From an uncultured Solobacterium sp. (GTDB lineage: Bacteria > Bacillota_I > Bacilli_A > Erysipelotrichales > Erysipelotrichaceae), in NCBI GenBank assembly GCA_937910655.1, contig CALEMV010000354.1, forward strand, positions 1-9,448: DNA of 9,448 nucleotides, read 5' to 3'. A program made the position numbers and the translations under genes. Each line of letters begins with the position of its first letter. Within the stretch, counting starts at the first letter, position 1. Positions 1 through 6,560 of this stretch are shown in pieces. Below the pieces are notes generated by a model. It was given only the letters and a program-made list of their open reading frames with translations, had not been told where the DNA came from and did no database searches.

Positions 1-2
1 AT

Positions 3-722
3 CTATACCCTATATGCCTTATTTATATTTTCTTCTGTAAAAACATCCTTAACTGAACCAGATGTGATAACTAATTTATTTAAAAGCACAACCTCATCAA
101 AATATTCCTCAACAGTTCTTAAATCATGATGAACAATAATTATTGTCTTTCCGTTATCTCTAAGTTCCTTTAAAATCTTCATTATTTCTTTTTCTGTTTT
201 AGCGTCAACACCTTTTAAAGGTTCATCTAAAAAATATATTTCACTATCTTGAACTAATGCTCTCGCCAAAAAAACTCTTTGTTGTTGACCACCTGAAAGT
301 TGGTTTGGTAGATTTTTTCGTCTTTCTTGTAGACCTAATACATTTAATAATTCTTCAAGGCGTTCTTGATTCACTTCTTTTCCATCCATTAATACAGGTA
401 ATGTAATATTCTCCTCTGCACTTAGCACAGGAATCAAATTATAAAATTGGTAAATTAAACCAACTTTTCTACGGCGGAATACTGCAAGTTGTTCTTCATT
501 TTGTGCATAGACATCTTGTCCACCTACAAATACTTTCCCGCGTGTTGGTTTATCAACTCCTCCTAACATATGTAACATTGTTGATTTCCCTGATCCTGAT
601 GGACCAATAATCGCCACAAACTCACCTTGTTCTACTGTAAATGAAACATTATCTAGAGCTTTTACTTCATTTTCCCCTTTTCCATAGATTTTTGTTAAGT
701 GTTCGACGCGTAAGACTTCCAT
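3..722 (-). CDS. ABC transporter ATP-binding protein, hybrid of LolD/MacB-type and Mn/Zn-type halves
   Basis: This is a cytoplasmic ATPase subunit of an ABC transporter, 239 aa. The start is the ATG at 722, because AAGGAGGG lies 7 nt upstream; an in-frame ATG at 779 would add 19 unconserved residues. Visible motifs are Walker A GPSGSGKST (40-48), a Q-loop with Gln92 (YQFYNLIPVL), signature LSGGQQQRV (142-150), Walker B IYFLDEP (162-168), D-loop GVDAKT (171-176) and H-loop VHHDL with His199. Residues 1 to ~150 read as the LolD/MacB/BceA class, which works with FtsX-like permeases. Residues ~151-239 instead carry FLARALVQDSEIYFLDEP, GVDAKTEK, HHDLRTVEEYFD and VFTEENINKAY, typical of Mn/Zn-uptake ATPases (TroB/MntB-like). 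By hand count GC is about 27% over 1-240 and about 36% over 301-720. All catalytic motifs are present. Either a natural recombinant or an assembly join is possible. The substrate cannot be assigned without the permease, which is beyond the window edge. Confidence 0.9.
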   Translation of the reverse strand: MEVLRVEHLTKIYGKGENEVKALDNVSFTVEQGEFVAIIGPSGSGKSTMLHMLGGVDKPTRGKVFVGGQDVYAQNEEQLAVFRRRKVGLIYQFYNLIPVLSAEENITLPVLMDGKEVNQERLEELLNVLGLQERRKNLPNQLSGGQQQRVFLARALVQDSEIYFLDEPLKGVDAKTEKEIMKILKELRDNGKTIIIVHHDLRTVEEYFDEVVLLNKLVITSGSVKDVFTEENINKAYRV

Positions 723-736
723 ATCAAAGCCCTCCT

Positions 737-786
737 TATACTTACAGTATAAAAAGCAAATGTGACACAATGATGACATTTTGTAA
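737..786 (-). promoter_or_regulatory. Candidate promoter and operator of the ABC ATPase gene
   Basis: The 72-bp gap between the kinase terminator and the ATPase start must hold that gene's promoter if it is transcribed separately. On the minus strand TATACT (751-746) is a possible -10 box, and it forms one arm of a perfect inverted repeat TATACT-GTA-AGTATA (737-751). No good -35 box is seen. About 31 bp upstream of the -10 box is an imperfect dyad, TTACA-N3-TGTCA on the minus strand (774-786). Its half-sites resemble those reported for BceR-like regulators, although that motif as I recall it has a 4-nt spacer. It is suitably placed for activation by the neighbouring response regulator. This is inference from position and motif only. 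Confidence 0.3.
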
Positions 787-789
787 GAT

Positions 790-812
790 AAAAAATCCTG
801 TTTTCACAGGAT
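790..812 (-). terminator. Rho-independent terminator after the histidine kinase
   Basis: On the minus strand, ATCCTGT-GAAA-ACAGGAT (812-795) forms a perfect 7-bp stem with a GAAA tetraloop, followed directly by a run of U residues. The stem starts inside the kinase stop codon. It separates the two-component operon from the downstream ATPase gene, so the ATPase probably has its own promoter. Confidence 0.8.
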
Positions 813-1813
813 CAAATAATTTGTTTATAGAAACGTACAGTAAAGCAAGCACCACCATCTGGATGATTCTTAACACTGATGGTTCCGTTTTGAGCAGTGA
901 TAATCATGCGGGCAAAAGCTAGTCCAATTCCTACGCTTTCCGGTTTTGCGTTTTTACCCTTATAAAAGCGTTCAAACATGTATGGGATATCTTCCTCCAA
1001 AATCCCTTCTCCGTTATCTTGCACAATCACTTCTGTGTATAATGGATTTTCACTGACATTCAGTTGAATCGTACCACCATCTGGAGTATGTTCCATCGCA
1101 TTCTTGATAAGATTACTGAACGCTTCCATTGTCCATTGATCATCAACGAACATCTTTTCATTTGAGCAATTCAGAACACACTTCTGTTCTTTTAGCTCCA
1201 TAGGAATTGCGAACGGTTCTATTGCCTTCGTCAGGATGTCTTTTGCAGGTAATTGTTGTCGATGGAAGATAGCAGTCTTCGCATCAATTTTAGACATCTT
1301 TAGTAAAGTTTCGATTAACCACTGTAATTTCTCTAATTGTTTCTTAATATCGCGACGATAATAAAGTGCTTTCTCATCTGAAAGATGCTCATCATTTAAA
1401 ACGGTTAGCGATAAGTTAATCGATGTAAGTGGTGTGCGCATCTGATGAAAGATATCTGCGATTGCGTTAGTTAATCGTACTTTATCTTTTTGTAGTAGTT
1501 CTGTTTGTTCGTTGAGTTTGATAACCATCTTGGAAATTTCATCACTGAGGATAGATAACTCTCCTTCATATTGGTCATCAATTTGGATTGCACTACCATG
1601 AAGCACTTTATCTAATGATAAACTTAACTGTGCAATCTGCTCGTAACGTTTGATAGAGAAATAATAATGTACGCCTACAAGCACAAGTGTCAACAATAGA
1701 AATAGGATTGCATATCCACCAATCAGTGGATATGTGACAAGTGTGCATAGAACTCCAATCACTAAAGATAAGAGTATTTCACGAAGAACATCTTGATTAC
1801 GTAAATACTTCAT
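812..1813 (-). CDS. Membrane sensor histidine kinase of a two-component system
   Basis: This 333-aa sensor kinase autophosphorylates on a histidine and passes the phosphate to the regulator encoded just upstream. Two closely spaced hydrophobic helices (about 12-30 and 33-52) leave almost no extracellular loop, as in kinases that sense at the membrane or through a transporter. A linker/dimerisation helix leads to the H-box FHQMRTPL with His123. The ATPase domain shows the N-box NLIKNAMEH (Asn238), G1 DNGEG (Asp266, Gly268, Gly270), F-box FERFYKG and G2 GIGLAF (295-300), so it looks active. The residue after His123 is Gln rather than the common Glu, a variant that is also common in Firmicutes. 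The gene starts one base after the regulator stop, so the two are translationally coupled, with an AGGATGG-like site inside the regulator's end. The signal is unknown; cell-envelope stress or peptide sensing through the nearby ABC transporter is inferred from context. Confidence 0.92.
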   Translation of the reverse strand: MKYLRNQDVLREILLSLVIGVLCTLVTYPLIGGYAILFLLLTLVLVGVHYYFSIKRYEQIAQLSLSLDKVLHGSAIQIDDQYEGELSILSDEISKMVIKLNEQTELLQKDKVRLTNAIADIFHQMRTPLTSINLSLTVLNDEHLSDEKALYYRRDIKKQLEKLQWLIETLLKMSKIDAKTAIFHRQQLPAKDILTKAIEPFAIPMELKEQKCVLNCSNEKMFVDDQWTMEAFSNLIKNAMEHTPDGGTIQLNVSENPLYTEVIVQDNGEGILEEDIPYMFERFYKGKNAKPESVGIGLAFARMIITAQNGTISVKNHPDGGACFTVRFYKQII

Positions 1814-1814
1814 A

Positions 1815-2480
1815 TTAGTCCATCCTATATCCTAGTCCACGCACCGTTTTAATGATTTTAGGATTTGTAGGGTCATCTTCAATTTTCTCGCGCAAGCGTT
1901 TGATATATACCGTTATCGTATTATCATTGACGAAATCCCCTGCAATATTCCAAATCTCATCTAGAAGTTGATCTCTTGTAAGTAACTTGCCACGATGATC
2001 AATAAAAAGTGTGAGTAGCTTGTATTCAAGTGCAGATAGATTTATCTCTTGATCTTTCTTCTTTATAATTGCCTTTTCAGTATCAACTTGTATATCTTCC
2101 AAAAGGATAATTGTTTGATGTCCTGCATGACGACGTAAGACATTTTTGATACGAGAGAGCAACTCCTTTGGACGAAATGGTTTGGTGATGTAATCATCTG
2201 CACCAATGTTCAACCCTCTCACCACTGTCTCTTCATCTGAAGACGCACTTAAAAAGATGACTGGCAACTGAATCTTTTGTGCCATATCACATACCGCAAA
2301 GCCATCTCCATCTTTTAAAGAAACATCCAGCAACAACAATTGATACTGCTTCGTCTTTAGTAATTCTTCGGCTTTCATTTGTCCACTCGCATAATCTGAA
2401 GCAAATCCTTCTAGATTGAGATATTCCTGTAAGGAGTGAACAATTGCGAAATCATCTTCCACAAGTAGTATTCTCGTCAT
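1815..2480 (-). CDS. OmpR/PhoB-family response regulator
   Basis: This is a 221-aa DNA-binding response regulator, partner of the kinase encoded immediately downstream. The receiver domain (1 to ~118) has the acidic pocket Asp9/Asp10, phospho-acceptor Asp52 (LLLDVSL), switch Ser78 and Lys100 (ITKPF). The winged-helix effector domain (about 125-220) contains the recognition-helix region NDNTITVYIKRLREKI and ends with the typical VRGLGYRMD. All key residues are intact and the length is normal. The start is supported by AGAGG 7 nt upstream. A TTGATA hexamer lies just upstream of the gene, but no well-spaced -10 box follows, so the promoter is unresolved; partial read-through from yebC is possible. 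It likely controls the two-component operon and/or the nearby ABC transporter, which is an inference from neighbourhood. Confidence 0.95.
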   Translation of the reverse strand: MTRILLVEDDFAIVHSLQEYLNLEGFASDYASGQMKAEELLKTKQYQLLLLDVSLKDGDGFAVCDMAQKIQLPVIFLSASSDEETVVRGLNIGADDYITKPFRPKELLSRIKNVLRRHAGHQTIILLEDIQVDTEKAIIKKKDQEINLSALEYKLLTLFIDHRGKLLTRDQLLDEIWNIAGDFVNDNTITVYIKRLREKIEDDPTNPKIIKTVRGLGYRMD

Positions 2481-2520
2481 AACATTTCCTCTTTATCCAT
2501 AGTAGCATAAGGGCTATCAA

Positions 2521-2549
2521 AAGAAAAACTCTTCCTAACTTGGAAGAGT
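2521..2549 (-). terminator. Rho-independent terminator of yebC
   Basis: On the minus strand, ACTCTTCC and GGAAGAGT (2549-2528) form a perfect 8-bp stem with a 6-nt loop, followed by TTTTTCTTTT. It begins 11 bases past the yebC stop codon and ends about 40 bases before the response regulator start. Confidence 0.85.
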
Positions 2550-2560
2550 ATTCATGCATG

Positions 2561-3289
2561 TTATTCGTTAATGATAGCGTTATGGTACACCTTATTTACA
2601 TCATCTGCTTCATTGAGCATATCCATTAGCTTGTGGAACGCTTCAATTTCTTCAGGATCTGTAAGTGTTACATATTCATTTGGTAACATTGTAGTTTCAC
2701 ATGTTTCAAATTCAATGTTTGGTAATAACTTTTCAATCGCATCCTGTGCCTTACCGAAATCAGTAAACGCTGTCTTAACAGTCATCACACCATCTTCAAT
2801 TGTAAGATCAGTTACATCAACTTCAGCCTCTAATAAAGCTTCAAGCATTGCGTCTTCATCCGCATAGTTAAATACGAATAGACCAACTGATTCATAGTTG
2901 TAAGAAACACCACCAGCGTTAACCATCTTAGCACCCTTTGACTTATTGAATGCTGTCTTAACTTCTGTCATAGAACGATTTGTATTATCTGTTAAGCAAT
3001 CTACAATGACAGTAGAGTTACCAGGACCAAATCCTTCATAGCGTGCTTCTGTATAGTTTTCGTCTGTTCCACCCTTTGCTTTGTCGATTGCTCTCTTAAT
3101 AACATCGGCAGGTACTTGGTTGGATTTTGCTTCAGCAATCTTTCTCTTTAAAGAAAGATTCATATCTGGATCAGGAACACCACTCTTAGCGGCGATATAT
3201 AATTCCTTTCCAAAACGTGAATATAACTTTGATTTAATTGCAGCAGTCTTTGCCATTGAGGCTGCACGGACTTCATGCGCTCTTCCCAT
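2561..3289 (-). CDS. yebC: YebC/PmpR/TACO1-family protein
   Basis: This 242-aa protein belongs to the YebC/TACO1 family. Members have been described as DNA-binding transcriptional regulators (PmpR) and, for TACO1 and some YebC proteins, as translation factors helping ribosomes through difficult stretches. Which role applies here cannot be read from the sequence. Family hallmarks are the N-terminal MGRAHEVR, then KLYSRFGKELYIAAKSG, DPDMNLSLKRKI, VPADVIKRAIDKAKGG and YEGFGPGNSTVIVDCLTDN, followed by the mixed C-terminal domains ending around LMDMLNEADDVNKVYHN. The start at the ATG at 3289 is chosen because AAGG lies 8 nt upstream and the family begins MGR. A TTG two codons earlier would sit only 2 nt from that site. 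It is monocistronic, with a strong promoter and a terminator, and divergent from the phosphatase gene. Confidence 0.95.
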   Translation of the reverse strand: MGRAHEVRAASMAKTAAIKSKLYSRFGKELYIAAKSGVPDPDMNLSLKRKIAEAKSNQVPADVIKRAIDKAKGGTDENYTEARYEGFGPGNSTVIVDCLTDNTNRSMTEVKTAFNKSKGAKMVNAGGVSYNYESVGLFVFNYADEDAMLEALLEAEVDVTDLTIEDGVMTVKTAFTDFGKAQDAIEKLLPNIEFETCETTMLPNEYVTLTDPEEIEAFHKLMDMLNEADDVNKVYHNAIINE

Positions 3290-3324
3290 ATTCAATACCT
3301 TCTTTCATAAAAATAGCCGTTGAT

Positions 3325-3353
3325 ATTATACCAAAACTGTGTCTTATTGTGAA
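3325..3353 (-). promoter_or_regulatory. Sigma-A-type promoter of yebC
   Basis: On the minus strand, TTCACA (3353-3348, one mismatch to the -35 consensus) is followed after exactly 17 bp by a perfect TATAAT (3330-3325). Transcription would start near 3318, giving a leader of about 30 nt that contains the AAGG ribosome binding site. This is the best promoter match in the window. Confidence 0.8.
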
Positions 3354-3403
3354 GAAAAAACAATTGAAGTCTAACCATAATCCACATTCCTATATCCTGT
3401 TTG

Positions 3404-3412
3404 TGGTATGAT
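3404..3412 (+). promoter_or_regulatory. Extended -10 promoter of the phosphatase gene
   Basis: TGGTATGAT is a TGn extended -10 element, with TATGAT matching TATAAT at 5 of 6 positions. There is no good -35 box, as is usual for extended -10 promoters. The predicted start near 3419 gives a leader of under 20 nt, containing AGGAG (3422-3426) 9 nt before the ATG at 3436. Confidence 0.55.
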
Positions 3413-3435
3413 ATTTGCATTAGGAGTTAATACAG

Positions 3436-4161
3436 ATGTCGATATATGTAATGAGTGATATACATGGTTGCTACGATGAATTTATGCAGATGTTAGATCT
3501 GATTTCTTTTAGCGATTATGATGAACTATGGATTGTTGGTGATGTTTGTGACCGTGGCCCTAAGAATATGAAATTACTCCAAAAGATTATCTCTAGCAAG
3601 AATATGCACATCATTATGGGTAATCATGACGCATGGTTATTAAAGTATTCTCAATACATGATAGATTGTAAACGAGATTTTCGTGCACAGCGTGCAGATG
3701 ATGATTTCCTAAGATGGACCTTACGAAATGGAGGACTCATTACATCTGATCAATTCATGGATTTAGATTATCATGAGTGTTATGACATTAAACTCTATCT
3801 CGAAAACTGTCCGTACTATAAAGAATTAAATGTTCACGGCAAAAAGTTCCTTTTAGTTCACGCTGGCCTTAGCGAAGAATATATGAAACCTACTACTGTC
3901 ATCGCCTCTATACCACATCACACCCTTATATGGGAAAAGATAAGGTTAGATGCAAATCCCTTCAACGATACGACAATGATTGTAGGCCATACACCTACCT
4001 TCCGCTATGGCGATGAATACCGTGGAAAAATTGCCATAGGAAAGAATAAACAAATCTATCATATTGATTGTGGATGTGTATTTGGTAAGTCCTTAGGTTG
4101 TTTACGCCTAGATGATTTAAAAGAATTCTATATTCCAAGTTTACAGCCGGATCGAACATAA
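3436..4161 (+). CDS. PPP-family metallophosphoesterase (Ser/Thr phosphatase or ApaH-like)
   Basis: This is a 241-aa cytoplasmic phosphoesterase of the calcineurin-like PPP fold, using two metal ions. The metal- and phosphate-binding motifs are all present in order: DIHG (Asp8, His10), GDVCDRGP (Asp36, Asp39, Arg40), GNHD (Asn63, His64), VHAGL (His142) and GHTP (His185). The length fits bacterial PrpE-, PrpA- or lambda-phosphatase-like enzymes, which act on phosphoproteins or on diadenosine tetraphosphate. The sequence alone does not decide between these substrates. There is no signal peptide or membrane segment. It is the only clear plus-strand gene here: it diverges from yebC, has its own extended -10 promoter, and ends at the terminator shared with ptsI, so it is probably monocistronic. 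Confidence 0.9.
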   Translation: MSIYVMSDIHGCYDEFMQMLDLISFSDYDELWIVGDVCDRGPKNMKLLQKIISSKNMHIIMGNHDAWLLKYSQYMIDCKRDFRAQRADDDFLRWTLRNGGLITSDQFMDLDYHECYDIKLYLENCPYYKELNVHGKKFLLVHAGLSEEYMKPTTVIASIPHHTLIWEKIRLDANPFNDTTMIVGHTPTFRYGDEYRGKIAIGKNKQIYHIDCGCVFGKSLGCLRLDDLKEFYIPSLQPDRT

Positions 4162-4177
4162 TACTTCTTCATAATAG

Positions 4178-4218
4178 AAAAAAATGCTGTATAGGTCATT
4201 TCACTTATACAGCATTTT
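4178..4218. terminator. Bidirectional terminator between the phosphatase gene and ptsI
   Basis: AAAATGCTGTATAGGT (4181-4196) pairs with ACTTATACAGCATTTT (4203-4218) to give a stem of up to 16 bp around a 6-nt loop, with one G-U pair on the plus strand and one A-C mismatch on the minus strand. The minus strand, serving ptsI, has seven U residues after the core stem. The plus strand, serving the phosphatase, has only four. It lies 7 nt past the ptsI stop and about 20 nt past the phosphatase stop. Confidence 0.88.
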
Positions 4219-4225
4219 CATTACA

Positions 4226-5932
4226 TTACTTTGAAATTGTATTCTTGATCAGTTCTACAACTTCTGCTTCTGTAGAGGAAGCAACTGCCTTTTCAGCTAG
4301 TTCCTTCATCTTCGCATAGCTTAAAGAATTGATAATCTTACGTGCTGGTAAGATAGATGTTGCACTCATTGAGAATTCATCTAATCCTAAACCAAGTAAG
4401 ATTGGTGCTGCTAACTCATCACCAGCCATTTCACCACACATACCACACCACTTACCTTCTTTGTGTGCACCATCGATAGCCATCTTAATTAAGCGTAATA
4501 CAGATGGGTTTAATGGCTGATAGAGGTAAGATACTGGTTGACTCATACGGTCAGCAGCCATAGAGTACTGAATCAAGTCGTTTGTACCGATGGAGAAGAA
4601 ATCTGCTTCCTTCGCTAACTGATCTGCAAGTACTGCAGCTGCAGGAATTTCAATCATGATACCCACTTGTACATCACCAACAGTCACACCTTCAGCAATC
4701 AACTTCGCACGTTCTTCATCATAAACAGCTTTTGCTTCACGGAATTCTGCAACTGTCGCAATCATTGGGAACATGATGCATAACTTACCAAATGCGGAAG
4801 CACGTAATAATGCACGTAATTGAACACGGAAGATATCTTTACGTGATAAGCAGAAACGTACAGCACGTACACCTAAGAATGGGTTCATCTCTTCTTCGAA
4901 TTGGTAGTAAGTTAACTTCTTATCACCACCGATATCAAGTGTACGAATAACAACTTGCTTGCCATTCATACCTTCAAGAACTGATTTATATGCCGCAAAC
5001 TGCATGTCTTCGTTAGGGAAATCATTTTCACTCTTCATGTAGAGGAATTCTGTACGGAATAGACCTACACCTTCACCACCATTTGCCTTTACCGCATCAA
5101 CGTCAGCTGGAGAACCAATGTTACCAACAAGTTCAACCTTATGACCATCAACAGATACGGATGGCTTATCCTTTAATGCCTTGAGAGCTTCCTTATTTGC
5201 ACGGAACTCTTCAGCACGCTTTGTATAATCTGCAATCTGTTCTTCTGTTGGTTCAGTAATTACTTCACCATTGATTGCATCTAAGATTACTAAATCACCA
5301 GATTTTAATGTACTTAGAATTTCATTTACACCAACGATTGCTGGAATCTCTAAGGAACGTGCCATGATAGCACTGTGGCTTGTACGTCCACCGATTTCAG
5401 TCGCAAAGCCTTTTGCGAATTCCTTATTTAAGGAACCTGTATCAGATGGTGTTAAGTCTTTAGCAACTACAACTACTGGTTCACTTAGTGTACTTAGATT
5501 TGGAATTTCATTTCCTGTAATATTGCATAGTAAGCGGAATGATACGTCTTTAATATCCGCCGCTCTTGCACGCATGTATTCATCATCCATGCTTTCAAAC
5601 ATAGAAATCATCATCTTAGATACACAATCTGCTGCGTATTCAGCATTCACTGAATTTGATGTAATTTCATTTTCAATTGAAGCACGGAATTCTGGGTCAC
5701 CTATCATCATAAGATGTGCATCGAAAATAGCTAATTCTTCTTCTGCTAATGTCTTTGATGCGACTTCTTTAATCTGTTCAATATCAGCGATTGTCTTTGT
5801 AAATGCACTATCCAACTTCTTTAATTCGTCCTCTGGATTTGCGCTTGTCTGTACAATCTTAAGAACTGGTTGTTCCAACTTATATACTTTTGCAATTGCA
5901 ATTCCCTGTGATGCTGCTATACCTTTCAACAT
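4226..5932 (-). CDS. ptsI: PTS Enzyme I (phosphoenolpyruvate-protein phosphotransferase)
   Basis: Enzyme I takes phosphate from phosphoenolpyruvate and passes it to HPr, the first step of the sugar phosphotransferase system, in the cytoplasm. The 568-aa length is typical. The N-terminal HPr-binding/phosphohistidine half carries the active-site motif GGRTSHSAIMARSLEIPAIVG with His186. The C-terminal TIM-barrel shows the PEP- and Mg-binding residues: Arg293 in LFRTEFLY, Arg330 in RTLDIGGDK, Glu428 in IMIEIP, Asn451/Asp452 in GTNDLIQY, Arg462, and catalytic Cys499 in GMCGEMAGD. The start is fixed by AAGGAGGT 8 nt upstream of the ATG at 5932. No ptsH is adjacent, although many Firmicutes have ptsHI operons. 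A cre-like site upstream suggests CcpA control, and a strong terminator follows. Confidence 0.98.
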   Translation of the reverse strand: MLKGIAASQGIAIAKVYKLEQPVLKIVQTSANPEDELKKLDSAFTKTIADIEQIKEVASKTLAEEELAIFDAHLMMIGDPEFRASIENEITSNSVNAEYAADCVSKMMISMFESMDDEYMRARAADIKDVSFRLLCNITGNEIPNLSTLSEPVVVVAKDLTPSDTGSLNKEFAKGFATEIGGRTSHSAIMARSLEIPAIVGVNEILSTLKSGDLVILDAINGEVITEPTEEQIADYTKRAEEFRANKEALKALKDKPSVSVDGHKVELVGNIGSPADVDAVKANGGEGVGLFRTEFLYMKSENDFPNEDMQFAAYKSVLEGMNGKQVVIRTLDIGGDKKLTYYQFEEEMNPFLGVRAVRFCLSRKDIFRVQLRALLRASAFGKLCIMFPMIATVAEFREAKAVYDEERAKLIAEGVTVGDVQVGIMIEIPAAAVLADQLAKEADFFSIGTNDLIQYSMAADRMSQPVSYLYQPLNPSVLRLIKMAIDGAHKEGKWCGMCGEMAGDELAAPILLGLGLDEFSMSATSILPARKIINSLSYAKMKELAEKAVASSTEAEVVELIKNTISK

Positions 5933-5977
5933 GTCTTAGAACCTCCTTGTTGTATAGGATATATCTGTTTGCAAGAA

Positions 5978-5991
5978 TGGAAACGGTTACA
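5978..5991 (-). promoter_or_regulatory. cre-like CcpA operator upstream of ptsI
   Basis: TGTAACCGTTTCCA on the minus strand matches the catabolite-responsive element pattern TGWNANCGNTNWCA at all but one position, including the central CG. It lies 46 bp upstream of the ptsI start. It abuts a perfect AT-only palindrome (TTTTATTT-N2-AAATAAAA, 5992-6009) that contains a possible -10 box TAAAAT. If that is the promoter, CcpA would bind over or just after the transcription start. No convincing -35 box was found. Confidence 0.5.
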
Positions 5992-6074
5992 TTTTATTTC
6001 AAAATAAAAAGCACAAATTTCCGCATGAATACAGCCTTTTGAACATCTATATCTGTAGTCCATTTTAACATTTT

Positions 6075-6398
6075 TCAAATATCTAGGCAACGAACGAATT
6101 CTTCAACTGCTTCCTTTTTTAGTCGATAATATGATGATTTTGCATAGTAGTTACAGTACCAGTTTCTTGGTGATTGATTTAGAAAATCATGCTTGATGAT
6201 ACACACAGTATCCGACGAACAATTCTCCATGACATGTTCAATCATATGCCCTATTCCCCTTTGAACATAAGCAACTGTTCTTTCATGAACTTCATGACTA
6301 TCGCCAATTAACTCTCGCGTTTTCTCCCGGCGATAGATTCTTCCTAAACTCTCTAATAGTTTAACTTTCTCATCGTATGCTAAACGTTGTAATTTCAT
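6075..6398 (-). CDS. Small helix-turn-helix-like protein, possibly MG284/MPN403- or ArpU-like
   Basis: This is a 107-aa protein of uncertain function. It looks mostly alpha-helical and soluble, with no signal peptide or membrane segment. The C-terminal part, NWYCNYYAKSSYYRLKKEAV then FVRCLDI (80-107), resembles the sigma-region-4-like helix-turn-helix end of ArpU-type phage regulators and of the MG284/MPN403 family found in mollicutes and relatives. I recall this resemblance from general family patterns and have not verified it. Residues 8-13 (YDEKVK) and HIS-rich turns at 35-38 and 51-55 have no known motif. The nearest ribosome binding site is AAGGGG, 11 nt upstream, a rather long spacing. 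It lies 142 bp upstream of ptsI with no clear terminator between them, so co-transcription with ptsI is possible. Transcriptional regulation is a guess from the C-terminal helices. Confidence 0.7.
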   Translation of the reverse strand: MKLQRLAYDEKVKLLESLGRIYRREKTRELIGDSHEVHERTVAYVQRGIGHMIEHVMENCSSDTVCIIKHDFLNQSPRNWYCNYYAKSSYYRLKKEAVEEFVRCLDI

Positions 6399-6523
6399 GT
6401 GACATAGATCCCCTTAAATCTATATACACAGTATGAATGACTTTCCTGCTACAGTGTTTAAATTTCCAGTATTACTATCCTTTTTATCTCTTTATTCCAG
6501 ATTCTCTGTACTTTTCTTTCCTA

Positions 6524-6548
6524 TAAAAAAATCGGGATTTCTCCCGAT
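6524..6548 (-). terminator. Rho-independent terminator of hpf
   Basis: On the minus strand, ATCGGGA-GAAA-TCCCGAT (6548-6531) makes a perfect 7-bp stem with a GAAA tetraloop, followed by seven U residues. It lies 12 nt past the hpf stop codon. Confidence 0.92.
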
Positions 6549-6560
6549 CAATGAATCATG

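Noticed and set aside
723..779. A 19-residue N-terminal extension of the ABC ATPase from an upstream ATG
   Set aside because: The ATG at 722 has an excellent AAGGAGGG site and the family begins there. The extension covers that site and the likely promoter.
3290..3295. TTG start for yebC two codons before the ATG
   Set aside because: It would lie only 2 nt from the AAGG site, and family members begin MGR, which matches the ATG at 3289.
5271..5939. A 222-codon open frame on the plus strand opposite ptsI
   Set aside because: It is antisense to a highly conserved part of Enzyme I, is rich in Ser/Ile/Ala as expected of a shadow frame, and has no family features.
5994..6071. A 25-codon minus-strand frame between the 107-aa gene and ptsI
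   Set aside because: There is no ribosome binding site before its ATG, no recognisable peptide features, and it ends inside the AT palindrome next to the cre-like site.
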